Assembly: GCA_039602395.1 (NCBI GenBank)
Contig: JBCNJP010000003.1
Location: 15,161,167-15,225,166 of the forward strand
From: Deinandra increscens subsp. villosa
Taxonomy: Eukaryota > Streptophyta > Magnoliopsida > Asterales > Asteraceae
DNA length: 64,000 nucleotides
Direction of reading: 5' to 3'
Below are positions 31,274 through 41,717 of the stretch, piece by piece (position 1 is the stretch's first letter; each line of letters starts with the position of its first letter). A program made the position numbers and the translations under genes. The notes beneath the pieces were generated by a model, which did not search any database, was not told the origin of the DNA, and saw only the letters and a program-made list of their open reading frames with translations.

Positions 31274-32082
31274 GATAACGGGGAAAACTACAAAGCTGCT
31301 CGAATGATTTTAGAACAACAACACCCGAAGATGTTTTGGACTCCTTCTACAGCACGTTGTGTGAACCTCATGATTCAATATATTTATGAGAAAGTACCAA
31401 ATATGAAGACTACTCTAGTTGATGCAAGAGCAATTGTGGTTTACATTTACAACCATGGAAGGTGTCTTAATATGTTTAGGAAGTTGACGAAAAACAAGGA
31501 CCTGCACAGGTCTTGTGTAACAAGGTTTGCAACCTAGTTTTATATCATTCGGAGTATCCATGAGAATCAACATCATATTCAATTTTTGTTAAATTCTAAG
31601 GAATGGAGAAAAAGTGATTTTGCAAAAAAGACGTTTGGAAAGAGAGTCCAGCGAATAGTTATAAAAGCATATTTTTGGAACAACATACAACTAGCTTGTC
31701 AAGTGCTAGCTCCTTTGTTGTATTTGGTCAGATTGGTTGATACGGAAGAGAAGCTATGTATGGGTTATATCTATGATGCGGTGAATAGAGCAAAGGAGAA
31801 AATCCAGAAAAATCTTACAGATGACAGATTGGTCACTAAACTTTGGGGTATGAATCAAGCAAGATGGTCCGACCAACTTCATCACCCATTACATGAAGGC
31901 ATTGAACTTTATGTCTTGTTTAGCATGGGGAAAATTCGATGGAGATAAGGAAGAGCAGGGAAATTGTTACAGGACCTTATGTTGATATTGACCTTCTAGT
32001 GCCAGATGATGATGAGAATGATAAAGTGAGGCAAGACTTGAATCTATACATTGATTCATTTGGGCAATTTGGCTCGGAGTAA
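31262..32082 (+). pseudogene. hAT-family (DUF659-type) transposase relic, copy 2
   Basis: It carries the same blocks and the same disabling changes as 17773-18593: a stop after RFAT at 31535-31537, then the second block at 31586-31948. The inactivation therefore predates the segmental duplication. Confidence 0.75.
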
Positions 32083-32157
32083 GATTTCATGACTTAACCT
32101 TAGGTTATGATTCAGATATCTACCATTTTTTTAATGTTTTATGCTTAATATACATTA

Positions 32158-35100
32158 CTATTAACAAGCTGGATACCCACCCGCGCGTTGTGGCGGGGAG
32201 CTTGTTTTTAAAGTTGTAACAATGCAATGTAAATAACAATGCAAGTGATCTTTATGCAAGAGCTAATCATAGTAGTAAGATAGCCAAAATGATTCTTTAG
32301 AGAATCAATTACAGTTATATATAAAATAAGTGTGAAATTTATAAAATGTGCACCTTTAAGCTATTGGCCTTCAAAATAAGCTTCTTTCTACAGAGATCCT
32401 TCTAACAATTCTTGTTTTTCCTTTGATCTCTTGTGAGGTGGTTGTGGTTGTTGTTACTGTAGTGAGTTTTGACCGTGTTTCCTCATTAACTTGCATGCAT
32501 GTGTGTATGGTGGTGGAGGTTGCAGGAGCAAAGATATATGTTACCACTACAGTTACCCTTAAAATATGATGTAACCGACCAAGTTTGACAGAGATAAAAT
32601 TGAAAACAAACTAAAGACTAAATCACATAAAACTGAAACATAGTAAATATCGAGCTAAAGGGCATCAGCAAAAATCATTAGTAACATAATATGCTTAAGT
32701 GGATGCAATACAGGTTACATATAAAAAAACACTACTCATGGTTGTCTATTGTATACTTCTTTTTTCGAAATAACATAAGTAAAAATATTACATCTCATAA
32801 GCAATACTAATACGTTTGATGTAAAGTTTCAAATGATTTTATTTCATGCATCCTTTGAATACATGAGTAAAATTTTAAACTTTGAACTCTCCTATTGAAA
32901 TTGGTATTATACAATACACGGTATTAAGAGTTAATGTGTACTTGCAATAAGGAAAAACAAATCAGTGAAAACAAACCAATAAAACATAAGAATATATCAC
33001 TAAATCGCGACAAAAAAAAGGAAGAGGCAAATAGTCTAAGGAGATTCATGGAACAGCATAGAACATAAAACTATTGAATTGTGAGTTGGCAATTGAAGCT
33101 ACTAAAAATAAAAACAAAGCAATATGCATGCCTTTAGGGTAACAAAACTTCTACTACATGTATGTAAACTTTCCCCTGATTTATATCATTCAAAAATACA
33201 TAATGAGTGCAAGATATGAATAAAAGCATACCTTCATATTGAGTAATTGGATTATCGAGGCTGCCCACCTCACCAAAATGGCCTCCACTCATATTTGTCA
33301 TCAGAATAACTGAATGGTAACAATTTTGAACGTGTTTGCTCCTGTATCCTCAACCCGTATTTGACAGCTTTCCATACTCCCAACTCTGCGGATAGAACAC
33401 ACGCAACAAATATGAACTTAAAACTAAAGAAAGGTGAAACTTTACATAAAATAAAACAGTAAAAGTGTAATACACATGGCTAATAGTACAATACCATTTT
33501 CACCAATATGAATCCACATACATACAGATTTATACTTTAACACACACACGTAACATAAAGAAAAACACACACATATTTACATACATCCTATATATGGTTA
33601 TATGGGGTACAAAGTCTTTGAAAAAAAATAATAAAAAATTTCGGTTTCATGGTTCCTTAACGGGTCAGACTGGTAACCAACTGGAACCGAAAAATGGAAA
33701 ATGGTAGAACTGAGAACCGACTTGTTATCATAAGGAAAATATTTTATAATCGAGTCAACATGTGATTTTGCTTGAGGAATTCCAAATTCTTCATAGTCCA
33801 ATAATGTATTGCATAAATCAAGAAATAAAACTAAAGAAATTATGTGATTTTACTTGAGGAATTACAATTTTTTCATAGTCTAATAATGTTAATGGCAAGC
33901 TTGGATCTAATAATGTATCTAATAAATCAAGAAGTAATGTATTACATAATTAAAGAAATATAACATGTTGAACACATATTGATTAACTGAATGAACATGA
34001 ATATAAGAAATTAAGAATTGATGAAATCAATTAAAAAATGTTGAAATCGGCATCTAAACTGACACATATTCCAAATTCATAAGAAAATGCACCATTATGA
34101 AATACCCATAAGCTGCATCTGGTGGTGCAAGGAATGCGTACAAAGATGTGTTCTACAGAATCTATAGACATGTACTGTATACACACAAATATATGTACTG
34201 TAAGGAATACACACAAATATACGTAACGTAAGGAATACACACAAATACCTAAAAGCTGCATTGAAATTGCCAAGCAAACCTGACAATAGTGAATTAGCCT
34301 AAAGACTTTATCAGTTATAGTAAACATCAGAAACCAAATCCATCAAAAGTAAAGAAAAAAAAGTAGTTGAAATTAGAGAAATGACCTTGATTATATGCAA
34401 GAAGTTCAATCATAATCCACAATGTATAAAATATATAACTGACTGATAGTGCATAACTACCTGGAAACACTTTTAATTTCTTGAGTTAAAGATCTTCAAC
34501 TGCGAAAAGGTTACATAGCTTTGGCCATTGAGAAAGTATTGCTATCATCAATTTATAAACAATCCATATATGAGTCCTACAATGAAAGTTAGATTGCTAA
34601 AAGTTGGTTGTTATCCCCTGCCTGCTTGTTGCATATGATGCAAATACATTTCAATTTTGATATCTCAGTTTAGTAGCGGATTGCAACTGTCTTTTTATTT
34701 TATCGTCTTTATTTCATATTGTGCATCTAAGCAAATATGTGTATAAAAACACCATATCAGTAGAAAACCAACCATGCAAGCAAAGCCGAAAAGTTAGGTA
34801 AAAGATTGGGAGAAAACGCAATGTCTATTGAAAATCAAATATACAATGACAGTTGAAACTCAAATCCGGAAGCAAAGTAGAAAAATTAGACGCAGAAAGT
34901 GAAGTTATAAACACTTTCTTTCCCATTTTTACTTCTCCCTTTTCTCTTTTTACTTTCTTTCTTCTTCTACGATTTTCGTTTTTGATGATGTTTCGTTTAC
35001 TTCGTAGTTGCGGTAGTCTACGTTCGTAAAAAAAATGGGAAAGAAAGTAAAAGAATAAAACACAAAAGTCTTAAGACTTTTAACCTCTGTCTATATGTTG

Positions 35101-36381
35101 TATATGATTCAAACAACTTTGAATCATAATATTCAATAAAAGATACCAACTGGTTTTGATAATTTTTTTTAGAAAACACACCATTAGCATTTCGAAATTG
35201 TCAATATATGTTTGAAATGTTGATGTAAATAATGTTACAGATAGTTTTGAGTTATAATAAAACATAAAAGTTTCAAGACTTTTAACCTCTGTCTATATGT
35301 AGTATATGATTCAAGTAGCTTTGAATCATAATATTCAAGTTTGGTAAAAGATAGGAACTGGTTTTGATATTTTTTTTAGAAACCACACCATCAGCCACTA
35401 AAAATCATGTAAGAAATCTAAAGACTTAATGAAAGGTAACCACACATAACATTTCAAAATAGTTATCACTTTATATTCTAGTTATAGTCTTAATAACCAA
35501 AATCATAACCAAGAAGATTATAAGAAAAACTTCATTAGGAACAACTAAAAGAAGTGGCATAGAACAATCTTAACAACATATTGTGAAGCATTAATAAACT
35601 CAAAAACCACAATCAATAAGTAATAGTCATTTATATTCTGACATTTAAAGTAAATGGCAAGGAATAAACATAAAAGCCAAAATTTGTCAATCATAATCAC
35701 AAAACAGAAATATAGAAAAATCTTCATACAGACGAAAAGTAACTTAATTGTACAGACATGAAAATAAAAAATCGTAAGCGTGAAAGCAGAAAACGCAAAT
35801 TAGAAGCACGGAACTAATAATCAACAACTAATGGCACCGATTTTGTCAACAAATAAATAGAACCTATTGAGAAGACCTAAAATTCAAAGAAAACGGAACA
35901 TGCATGAAGAAGAGAGCATACGGCCGGAGAAACGAACAGGAAGGTAATAAGGCGGGGAATTGAAGCTGCAAAGTAAAGAAAGTATCGATCAGAAACAAAA
36001 ATCGTAGAAGTAAAGAAATTGTGCTTACATTGTCGCCGGCGAACAGAGATAAAAACGGAGGACATACGAATCGGCAGCCGGTGGTAGCGCCGCCGAACGT
36101 CTCGATCTAAGGAATGAGAGGAAGTGTTGAAGAGATGTCGGAACGGTGCCCTAATGTTTGTGCGTCGGTTTACGGCTGTGAATCGGCAGCCGGTGGTGGC
36201 GCCGCCGAACGTCTCGATCTAAGGAATGAGAGGAAGTGTTGAAGAGATGAGAGAACGGTGCCCTAATATTTGTGAGAGAGATGAGAGAACTCTCCACCTA
36301 AGGAGTGTGAGGGAGTGTGGCAGCAACCAATTGGCTGTAAAAAAATAGTTGTCAAATTCTCAGTGGCTAAAACCTAGTAGA
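32158..36381 (-). mobile_element. Probable Helitron on the minus strand (copy 2)
   Basis: Counterpart of 18668-22892. The hairpin at the left has one changed base (GTTGTGGCGGGG for GTTGCGGCGGGG). The right end reads TCTACTAGG on the minus strand at 36381. The possible first exon (MSSVFISVRRRQ, 35877-36065) and the 112-bp tandem repeat (about 36068-36280) are kept. The long AT-rich interior holds no gene I can support. Confidence 0.5.
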
Positions 36382-36419
36382 GTATTTTGTTTCACAAAGA
36401 ATGAATTCAAAATGTTATC

Positions 36420-37700
36420 TACCTATATATTAAACAAAACATATTGAGTTGAGTTGGCACATAATAAGTGTGTCCACATCATCAATTGGTGATGTGGCAC
36501 CTTCTAATGACACTAAAATCCTAGGTGTAATTTTGTTAGTTTTTTAGATTTTTTTAAAAATCTAAAGTATTAAACTTAAAATATAGGGAATGATCCTCGG
36601 AGCAATGAATACCTATCTTTTTTAAGAAAGTCAAATTAATTCTCCATTTAAGATTGAAATTTAAATTTACGTAAATATGTTGACTAAATTTTAATCCAAT
36701 ACTTGCTTTTAATACTAAGTTTTCTACAAAATTGTTTTTTACTGGCTTGGAAAGTAAGTAATTCTACATCTTAAATCAATTTTCTTAAGTCTGTACATAT
36801 TAAAGGATCTTTTGATTTGCATGAATATTATTTTCTTTAGATAAACAATTGTTGAATTCTTGGGTCATAACTCATAAGTAAAGATTTAGTGCTAGATTTT
36901 GTATCTGTTCATGGTGTATTCATTTAGGTTTTTGTAGATGAAAAAAATATGACAATCATTTTGTCCTAAACCTATGATTTTCCTTTAAGACATTAGAAAT
37001 TATCATATATGTTAATGTCATGTTCAAGTATTTGATCCATTGATTATACTGTCATTGAGTCTTAAACAAGTATTTTTAAAAAGGGATATCATATTTTCAG
37101 GTGCTTCTATTGAGGACAATGCTCCAACTTCTGGATATGTATATAGAAGGATTGGACAGTAGGTTAAATTCTGTAAAATTATGTACGATTTGGTTGTGCG
37201 GGTCGTTTTCATGCAGAGACAACCCCGAGTGCTTTAATTTTCTTCTTCCATATTCAATGAATATGCAAAATATTTGTTTCTTTGTGTTCGAGAAATTGAA
37301 GATTTACTTCATTCATTATTGTTGTTGGTGACTAAATTAACATTTGATGTTGGTTTTGTTTTATTCTCTTTAGATTAAGATGAGCAAAGATGGTAAATGC
37401 AAGAGATTCACGTCTTATGTGCAGAGCTACAGGTGTGCAATTTATTTTTCCTTTCAAAACATCTGCATAACAATATCTATTGTTAAATTCACTTTGTGAT
37501 CTTTAAAAAATAAATTTATTAAGTTGGGCATTATATATATTACATTTAGTTGGGGGTTCTTTGTTGTTAATATATTTATTTTCAGTCAGTATTTGCGTAC
37601 ATCATTAGCAATACATCAAAAGCTCTATCTCTTTATTCAACTTAGAATCTGATTGTTGCTTCTTTTATCGGATAACGTTCACATTGACATTTGTTGTGAG
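36420..37700 (+). other. Helitron 5' region with possible small exons
   Basis: Mostly AT-rich non-coding DNA. Two short stretches look like exons: TTTTCAG followed by GASIEDNAPTSGYVYRRIG (about 37101-37160), and TTTAG followed by IKMSKDGKCKRFTSYVQSY (about 37373-37431), which ends at CAG-GTGTGC. I do not recognise either. Confidence 0.35.
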
Positions 37701-37742
37701 TACTCATATTCGGTTTCTTTCCTTTGCTCAATTCATATTTCA

Positions 37743-38135
37743 TTTCCAGGATTGGTTAACACGCTAGCTAGGGGATCTAAGAGGGGCTTTTGCTACTACA
37801 GAGAGAATTATTCCATCTTATCGAGGTCAGAAATTGATCAAGCATTAGCTTATGGCTTGGAAAAAGACATCAAGCAAGAATTACAAGTAGATGATAACTT
37901 AAAAATGTTTTTCATCAATGACTCAAATGACAAAAGGCGGTCTAAGAACACGAGGTACATATCATCTTTAACAGCATCCAGCAGTGTTTGTAGTCTTGCA
38001 GGTTATGCTGATGTGGATGTAGACAGGTTGCATTCTTCATTCACATGTAGTTTTAATTTCTGGATGGATGGTATGTCGATTTTAGTAGGCGTACCAGTGG
38101 TTCAGTTTTATTATTATTTACATTCAATTAATTAA
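37743..38135 (+). CDS. Unrecognised exon-like block captured in the Helitron
   Basis: After a TTTCCAG acceptor-like site at ~37749 the frame reads GLVNTLARGSKRGFCYYREN and then SRSEIDQALAYGLEKDIKQE, up to KNTR at an AG-GTACAT donor-like site (~37955). A TTGCAG acceptor-like site follows near 37995-38001, and the frame stays open to 38135. The composition is that of a normal soluble protein, not of a transposon domain I know. Together with the two small upstream exon-like pieces it may be a fragment of a host gene picked up by the Helitron. No function can be assigned. Confidence 0.4.
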   Translation, partial: FPGLVNTLARGSKRGFCYYRENYSILSRSEIDQALAYGLEKDIKQELQVDDNLKMFFINDSNDKRRSKNTRYISSLTASSSVCSLAGYADVDVDRLHSSFTCSFNFWMDGMSILVGVPVVQFYYYLHSIN

Positions 38136-39289
38136 TTATTAATTATTGTTGCTTTAAATTAGTACACACATCAATCTCCATAGTTATAGCTTGAGGTTTT
38201 TAAGACTTAACGGTTTGATCTAAATCACAACTTTGTTATGCCATAACATGTGGTATAATTGCAATGATTTTTGGAGAGTGATATGCTATTGATTATTAAA
38301 AATGTAACCTAAGTATAGAGCTTATTTATAAATGTTTTTACTTTTTGCTTTAGTTGTAGCTGAATATATTGAACCGACTCTAGCAGGCGATATGACCATA
38401 TGGTTGTTTTATATTTTCTTCAGCTGTGTCACTGTGTGTCAAAATGCTTAATTAGGTACAGTTTGTTAATAAATGTTCCTGCCAAATAATGGTTAAATAT
38501 GTAGATTTAGTTCTTAAATGGTGTACCTAATCGTTTCTTCTATTTATTTCTTTGTAGGTTCTTCATTTGCTCCATAATATAAATGGCACTCTCTTCTCAG
38601 TTGTACAATATCATGTGGGCATGGTGATGTATTAGATCAATCTCCATTTTAGTTTTGGTTTCCAGGATCATTTAGATGACATCTAAAATTTTGTTTTGGT
38701 CTTTGGAATGAATTTAGGTCCACTTTCATATTGAATTTAGTTTTCGAAAAAAAAATTTTGGTTTTTGGAATGATAACCAACTTACGTGTTAATTTTGGTT
38801 GCAATCTATTTTACCTTCAAAATTTACTATAATAGATTATAATAATTGTTATTGTTTAAAAACCCCAGTCATACGATGCACGTGTATTAAAAACTAACAT
38901 ATGTAACAAAGAACATTTTTTAAATTCTCTTTTTTCAAACTACCAAGTTAACTTTTACTTAATATTTGTGTCGTTTTTTGTCTTATTTATCTTCTTTTCT
39001 GTTTTATTTCATATGTAGTTTTATGCAATCTTTTACTTTGTATTCAATTTTATATTATAACATCGGGTATTTACCCAGGTGTTATTCATCCCCATGGTCC
39101 ATGGCGCAATTGTAAGTCTGTAAACTAGATATTAAGAGGTATTTGTCAGATCAAATTAAGATCATAAAAGGTCACCAATCACCCAAAATTAAATTGTTAT
39201 TGTAATAACATAGGTCCTTTGGTAGTGTTAGCATACTCTTAATATGTTTCTTTTGTAATATTAACATGTTGATTGCAGCAGATAAGTAA
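38136..39289. other. Helitron interior with two decayed Helitron 3' termini
   Basis: No gene. At 38868-38897, CATACGATGCACGTGTATTA then AAAACTAAC resembles the 3' end at 47310 (opposite strand). At 39063-39081, TCGGGTATTTACCCAGGTG is a decayed copy of the hairpin at 41688-41707. Between them lies a T-rich stretch like that following the helicase stop at 41570-41640. Confidence 0.55.
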
Positions 39290-39515
39290 ATTGCTTTTAA
39301 GTTTCAAAGAAGTCAGTTTGCAATTTCAGTTTGTTTTGCAATGACTATAAACAAAAGCAATGTAAATCTCTTTCCAAAGTTTGATTGTTTTTTAATGAAC
39401 CTAGTATTCTTGCATGGATAGTTATACGTTGCTTTATCAAGAGTGAAGAACAAAAAATGTATTAAATCTTTATTTTAGATGAAAACGATCGACAAACAAA
39501 TGCAATAAAAAAACA
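39290..39515 (+). pseudogene. Extra PIF1-type helicase C-terminal fragment
   Basis: Broken frames read SQFAISVCFAMTINKS, then LHG-LYVALSRVK and DEN-like residues. This is the C-terminal helicase signature (AMTINKSQGQ, LYVALSRV) of Helitron PIF1 helicases. Stops and the loss of the SQGQ part show decay. It repeats the part seen again at 41360-41540. Confidence 0.7.
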
Positions 39516-39610
39516 TTTAAGTTTCTTTTTTCAAATTTGTAAGTTACTCTTATTTAATATTTCTTACATTTTTAGTTTTATGTATTATTTATGTTATATT
39601 TCATTTCATG

Positions 39611-39849
39611 TTTTCGGTGGAAATTTCAGACAGATTCTTCCCGTCCTTCAAGGCGCTTCAAATTAAGATGTTGTTACTTGATGTCTTACTCCGTCTTACA
39701 TTTAGAGAGAGTCTAAGGTTTTAAAGTTAACAAAAAACATGTGTCTTCTTCAAGGTAATGATCCATCAGAGATACAAGAAACAACTGATTTTGCTCGATG
39801 GCTTTTGGATATTGGAGAAGGAAAAATCGGTGGAGATAATAATGATGAG
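39611..39849 (+). pseudogene. PIF1-type Helitron helicase, middle fragment
   Basis: It starts FGGNFRQILPVLQGAS (helicase motif with GGDFRQ) and continues through KVLKLTKNMCLLQGNDPSEI to DFARWLLDIGEGKIGGDNND. The expected long upstream part of the helicase is absent. The coding sequence is cut at 39850 by a copia LTR and resumes at 40887. Confidence 0.85.
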
Positions 39850-40886
39850 TGTTAGTCATATGTGATTAGTTTGGTGTATGTTATGTAAATGTTTAATTAT
39901 TTTGTACTATTATTGTAATTTGTATTAGTATAAATATATGACTCCTATCACCTAATTAAGGTGTGGAGGTTACTTAATTTATCATGGTATCAATAGCCAG
40001 AAGTTTCTAATCCCTTCCCCTCCCATCTCTTGTGCTTCCCCTTCTTTCTTCCTATTCGTCTCCTCCTCCCCTTGCCTGTTTCCGATCACCTCTTCCTTCC
40101 TTCTTGCTGCCATGGCTTCATCTTCTACAGATTTGAATCAACTATCGAAATTCAATTCTGCTTTCCATTCCCTCCCCCTGCGATTGTCCCCCACGAATTA
40201 TGTCCTATGGATGAATCATATGGTTACGCTATTTGAGTACCAGGATCTGTCCGCCCATATTGATGGCTCACCGGTGCCCTCTGAAACCGTTCGTGAAGGT
40301 GACAAAGAGGCTCCCAATCCAGCCTTCACTACCTGGAAATCGGATGAAAAGAAAGCGGTGGTGTTACTCCATAACAGCCTCAGCGAAGAGGTCTTTCCCG
40401 ATGTCGTCGGGTATTCGACCGCTCGGGAGAAGTGGCAGGCCCTTGCCGCCATTTATTCCGATGCCTCTATTGAACGTGAACAGAACATAAAAGATCAGTT
40501 GCATTCGCTGACCAAGGGAACTCAATCCGTTGCAGATTTTGGCCGCCGGTTCAAGGCCTTAACTGATCAGTTGGCTGCGATCGGTAAACCAATGTCGGAA
40601 CCTGACAAGACCCACGCATTTTACAGGGGTCTGGGACCAAGCTTCGAAAATTTTTCAATCTCCCTTAAGGCTTCACAGTCGAATATCACCCTGCGTGAAC
40701 TCCAAACCAGGGCCGAAAATGCAGAATTGTTTTCTCGCAGCCTTCACGGACAGTCCTCATCGGCTCCGGTTGCTTTCAACGCGCAGACTACGCGCCCCTC
40801 ACAGCCCCGTTATCCCAACCGAGGCCGCTCAAACAATAGGTCTTCCAACAGGGGTGGCTTCTATCGTGGTGGGCGTGGCGGACGGG
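39850..40886 (+). mobile_element. Truncated copia element (LTR, primer site, gag) inserted in the helicase
   Basis: A 135-bp LTR (39850-39984) begins TGTTAGTCATATG and ends TTTATCA. It is followed at once by TGGTATCAATAGCC, a variant copia primer-binding site, then a leader and gag. There is no pol or 3' LTR; the element stops inside gag where the helicase sequence resumes. The insertion therefore lost its 3' part or arose by abortive integration. Confidence 0.75.
40112..40886 (+). CDS. gag: Copia Gag, truncated before the zinc knuckle
   Basis: It opens MASSSTDLNQLSKFNSAF and contains LSPTNYVLWMNHMVTLFE and the helical UBN2-type core through FSISLKASQSNITLRELQTR. It ends in an Arg/Gly-rich tail (NRGGFYRGGRGGRG) where a CCHC knuckle would normally follow. 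The frame runs a few codons into helicase-derived DNA and stops at 40892-40894. It is 260 residues and otherwise open, so the gag part is comparatively young. Initiation at 40112 fits the leader length; a more upstream ATG at 40030 is in another frame. Confidence 0.8.
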
Positions 40887-41570
40887 GTAGTTGAGTTTGT
40901 TTACCCTTCGCTTCTTGACAACTTCGGTCATCGAGATTTTTGGTCAGAAAGAGTTGTTCTCGCACCAACTAATGAAGTTGTCGATGATATCAACAATCGT
41001 CTACTTTCTTTGGTTCCCGGTGAAGAACATGATTATTTAAGCTCATACTCTGTATGTTAAGATGATATGGTAGGTGACAGCTTTGATCGTAACATATACT
41101 CACCAGACGTCCTGAATTCTTTACATATATCTGGCATTCCAAATCATCAACTTGTGTTGAAAGTCGGTGTTCCTGTTATGTTGCTTATTGATCAGAGGAA
41201 TGGCCTATGTAATGGAACACGCCTTCAGATCGTATCTCTAGGAAAGCACGTGATTGAAACGGTTATTATCTTTAGAAGCAACATTGGATTCAGGACTTTT
41301 ATTCCTAGACTTTCCTTGGTTCCAACAGATAAAAGAATTGCTTTTCGGTTTCAGAGAAGGTAGTTTCCGATCTTTGTTAGTTTGCAATTACGATAAACAA
41401 AAGCCAAGGTCAATCTCTTTCGAGAGTTGGATTGTACTTGAAAGATCCCGTCTTCTCTCATGGTCAATTATATGTTGCTTTATCAAGGGTGAAGAGCAAG
41501 AAGGGTCTGAAGATCTTAATTTTGGATGAAGACGGTCGTCCAACAAATGTAACAAGAAATATAGTGTATA
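40887..41570 (+). pseudogene. PIF1-type Helitron helicase, C-terminal fragment
   Basis: VVEFVYPSLLDNFGHRDFW, RVVLAPTNEVVDDINNRLLS and LVPGEEHDYLSS are followed by a nonsense TAA (~41058). Then come SGIPNHQLVLKVGVPVMLL, NGLCNGTRLQIVSLGKHVIE and FIPRLSLVPTDKR. Last, in shifted frames, is the AFxFQRR/LYVALSRV end and a DED-like tail. This is the distal half of a PIF1/Helitron helicase, an ATPase that unwinds DNA during rolling-circle transposition. Nonsense and frameshift changes disable it. Confidence 0.9.
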
Positions 41571-41687
41571 AATCTATCTTCTCAAATTTGTAATTGTTAT
41601 TGAATTTTTTTTAATATTATTGAATATTGTTTTACCGATAAGAATTTTTAGGATAGTATATATATCTATATTTTTTTTACGTTTTAG

Positions 41688-41717
41688 ACCCGGGTATTTA
41701 CCCGGGTAAGTGGCTAG
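41688..41717 (+). other. Helitron 3' terminus: hairpin plus CTAG
   Basis: ACCCGGGTATTTACCCGGGT is a perfect 8-bp-stem hairpin, six bases before CTAG; T follows. Confidence 0.9.

Larger units (their letters stand above)
24864..36412 (+). repeat. 11.55-kb segmental duplication, copy 2
   Basis: It is the same series of features as 11360-22923. At the left edge the uninterrupted sequence ACTAATTAAGGTGATGAT shows the state without the LINE. At the right, homology ends at GAATTCAAAA, only five bases before a Helitron 5' terminus at 36418. Confidence 0.95.
36418..41717 (+). mobile_element. Helitron with canonical ends, composite and degraded
   Basis: The 5' end TCTACCTATATATTAAAC begins at 36418 after an A. 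It is followed by the TTGGTGATGTGGCACC motif common in plant Helitron 5' ends. The 3' end is a 20-nt hairpin, ACCCGGGTATTTACCCGGGT (41688-41707), then AAGTGG and CTAG (41714-41717), followed by T. Insertion between A and T with 5' TC and 3' CTRR is the Helitron hallmark. Inside are PIF1-type helicase pieces, a copia insert and an unrecognised exon-like block, about 5.3 kb in all. No Rep/HUH domain is seen, so it is not autonomous. Confidence 0.9.
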
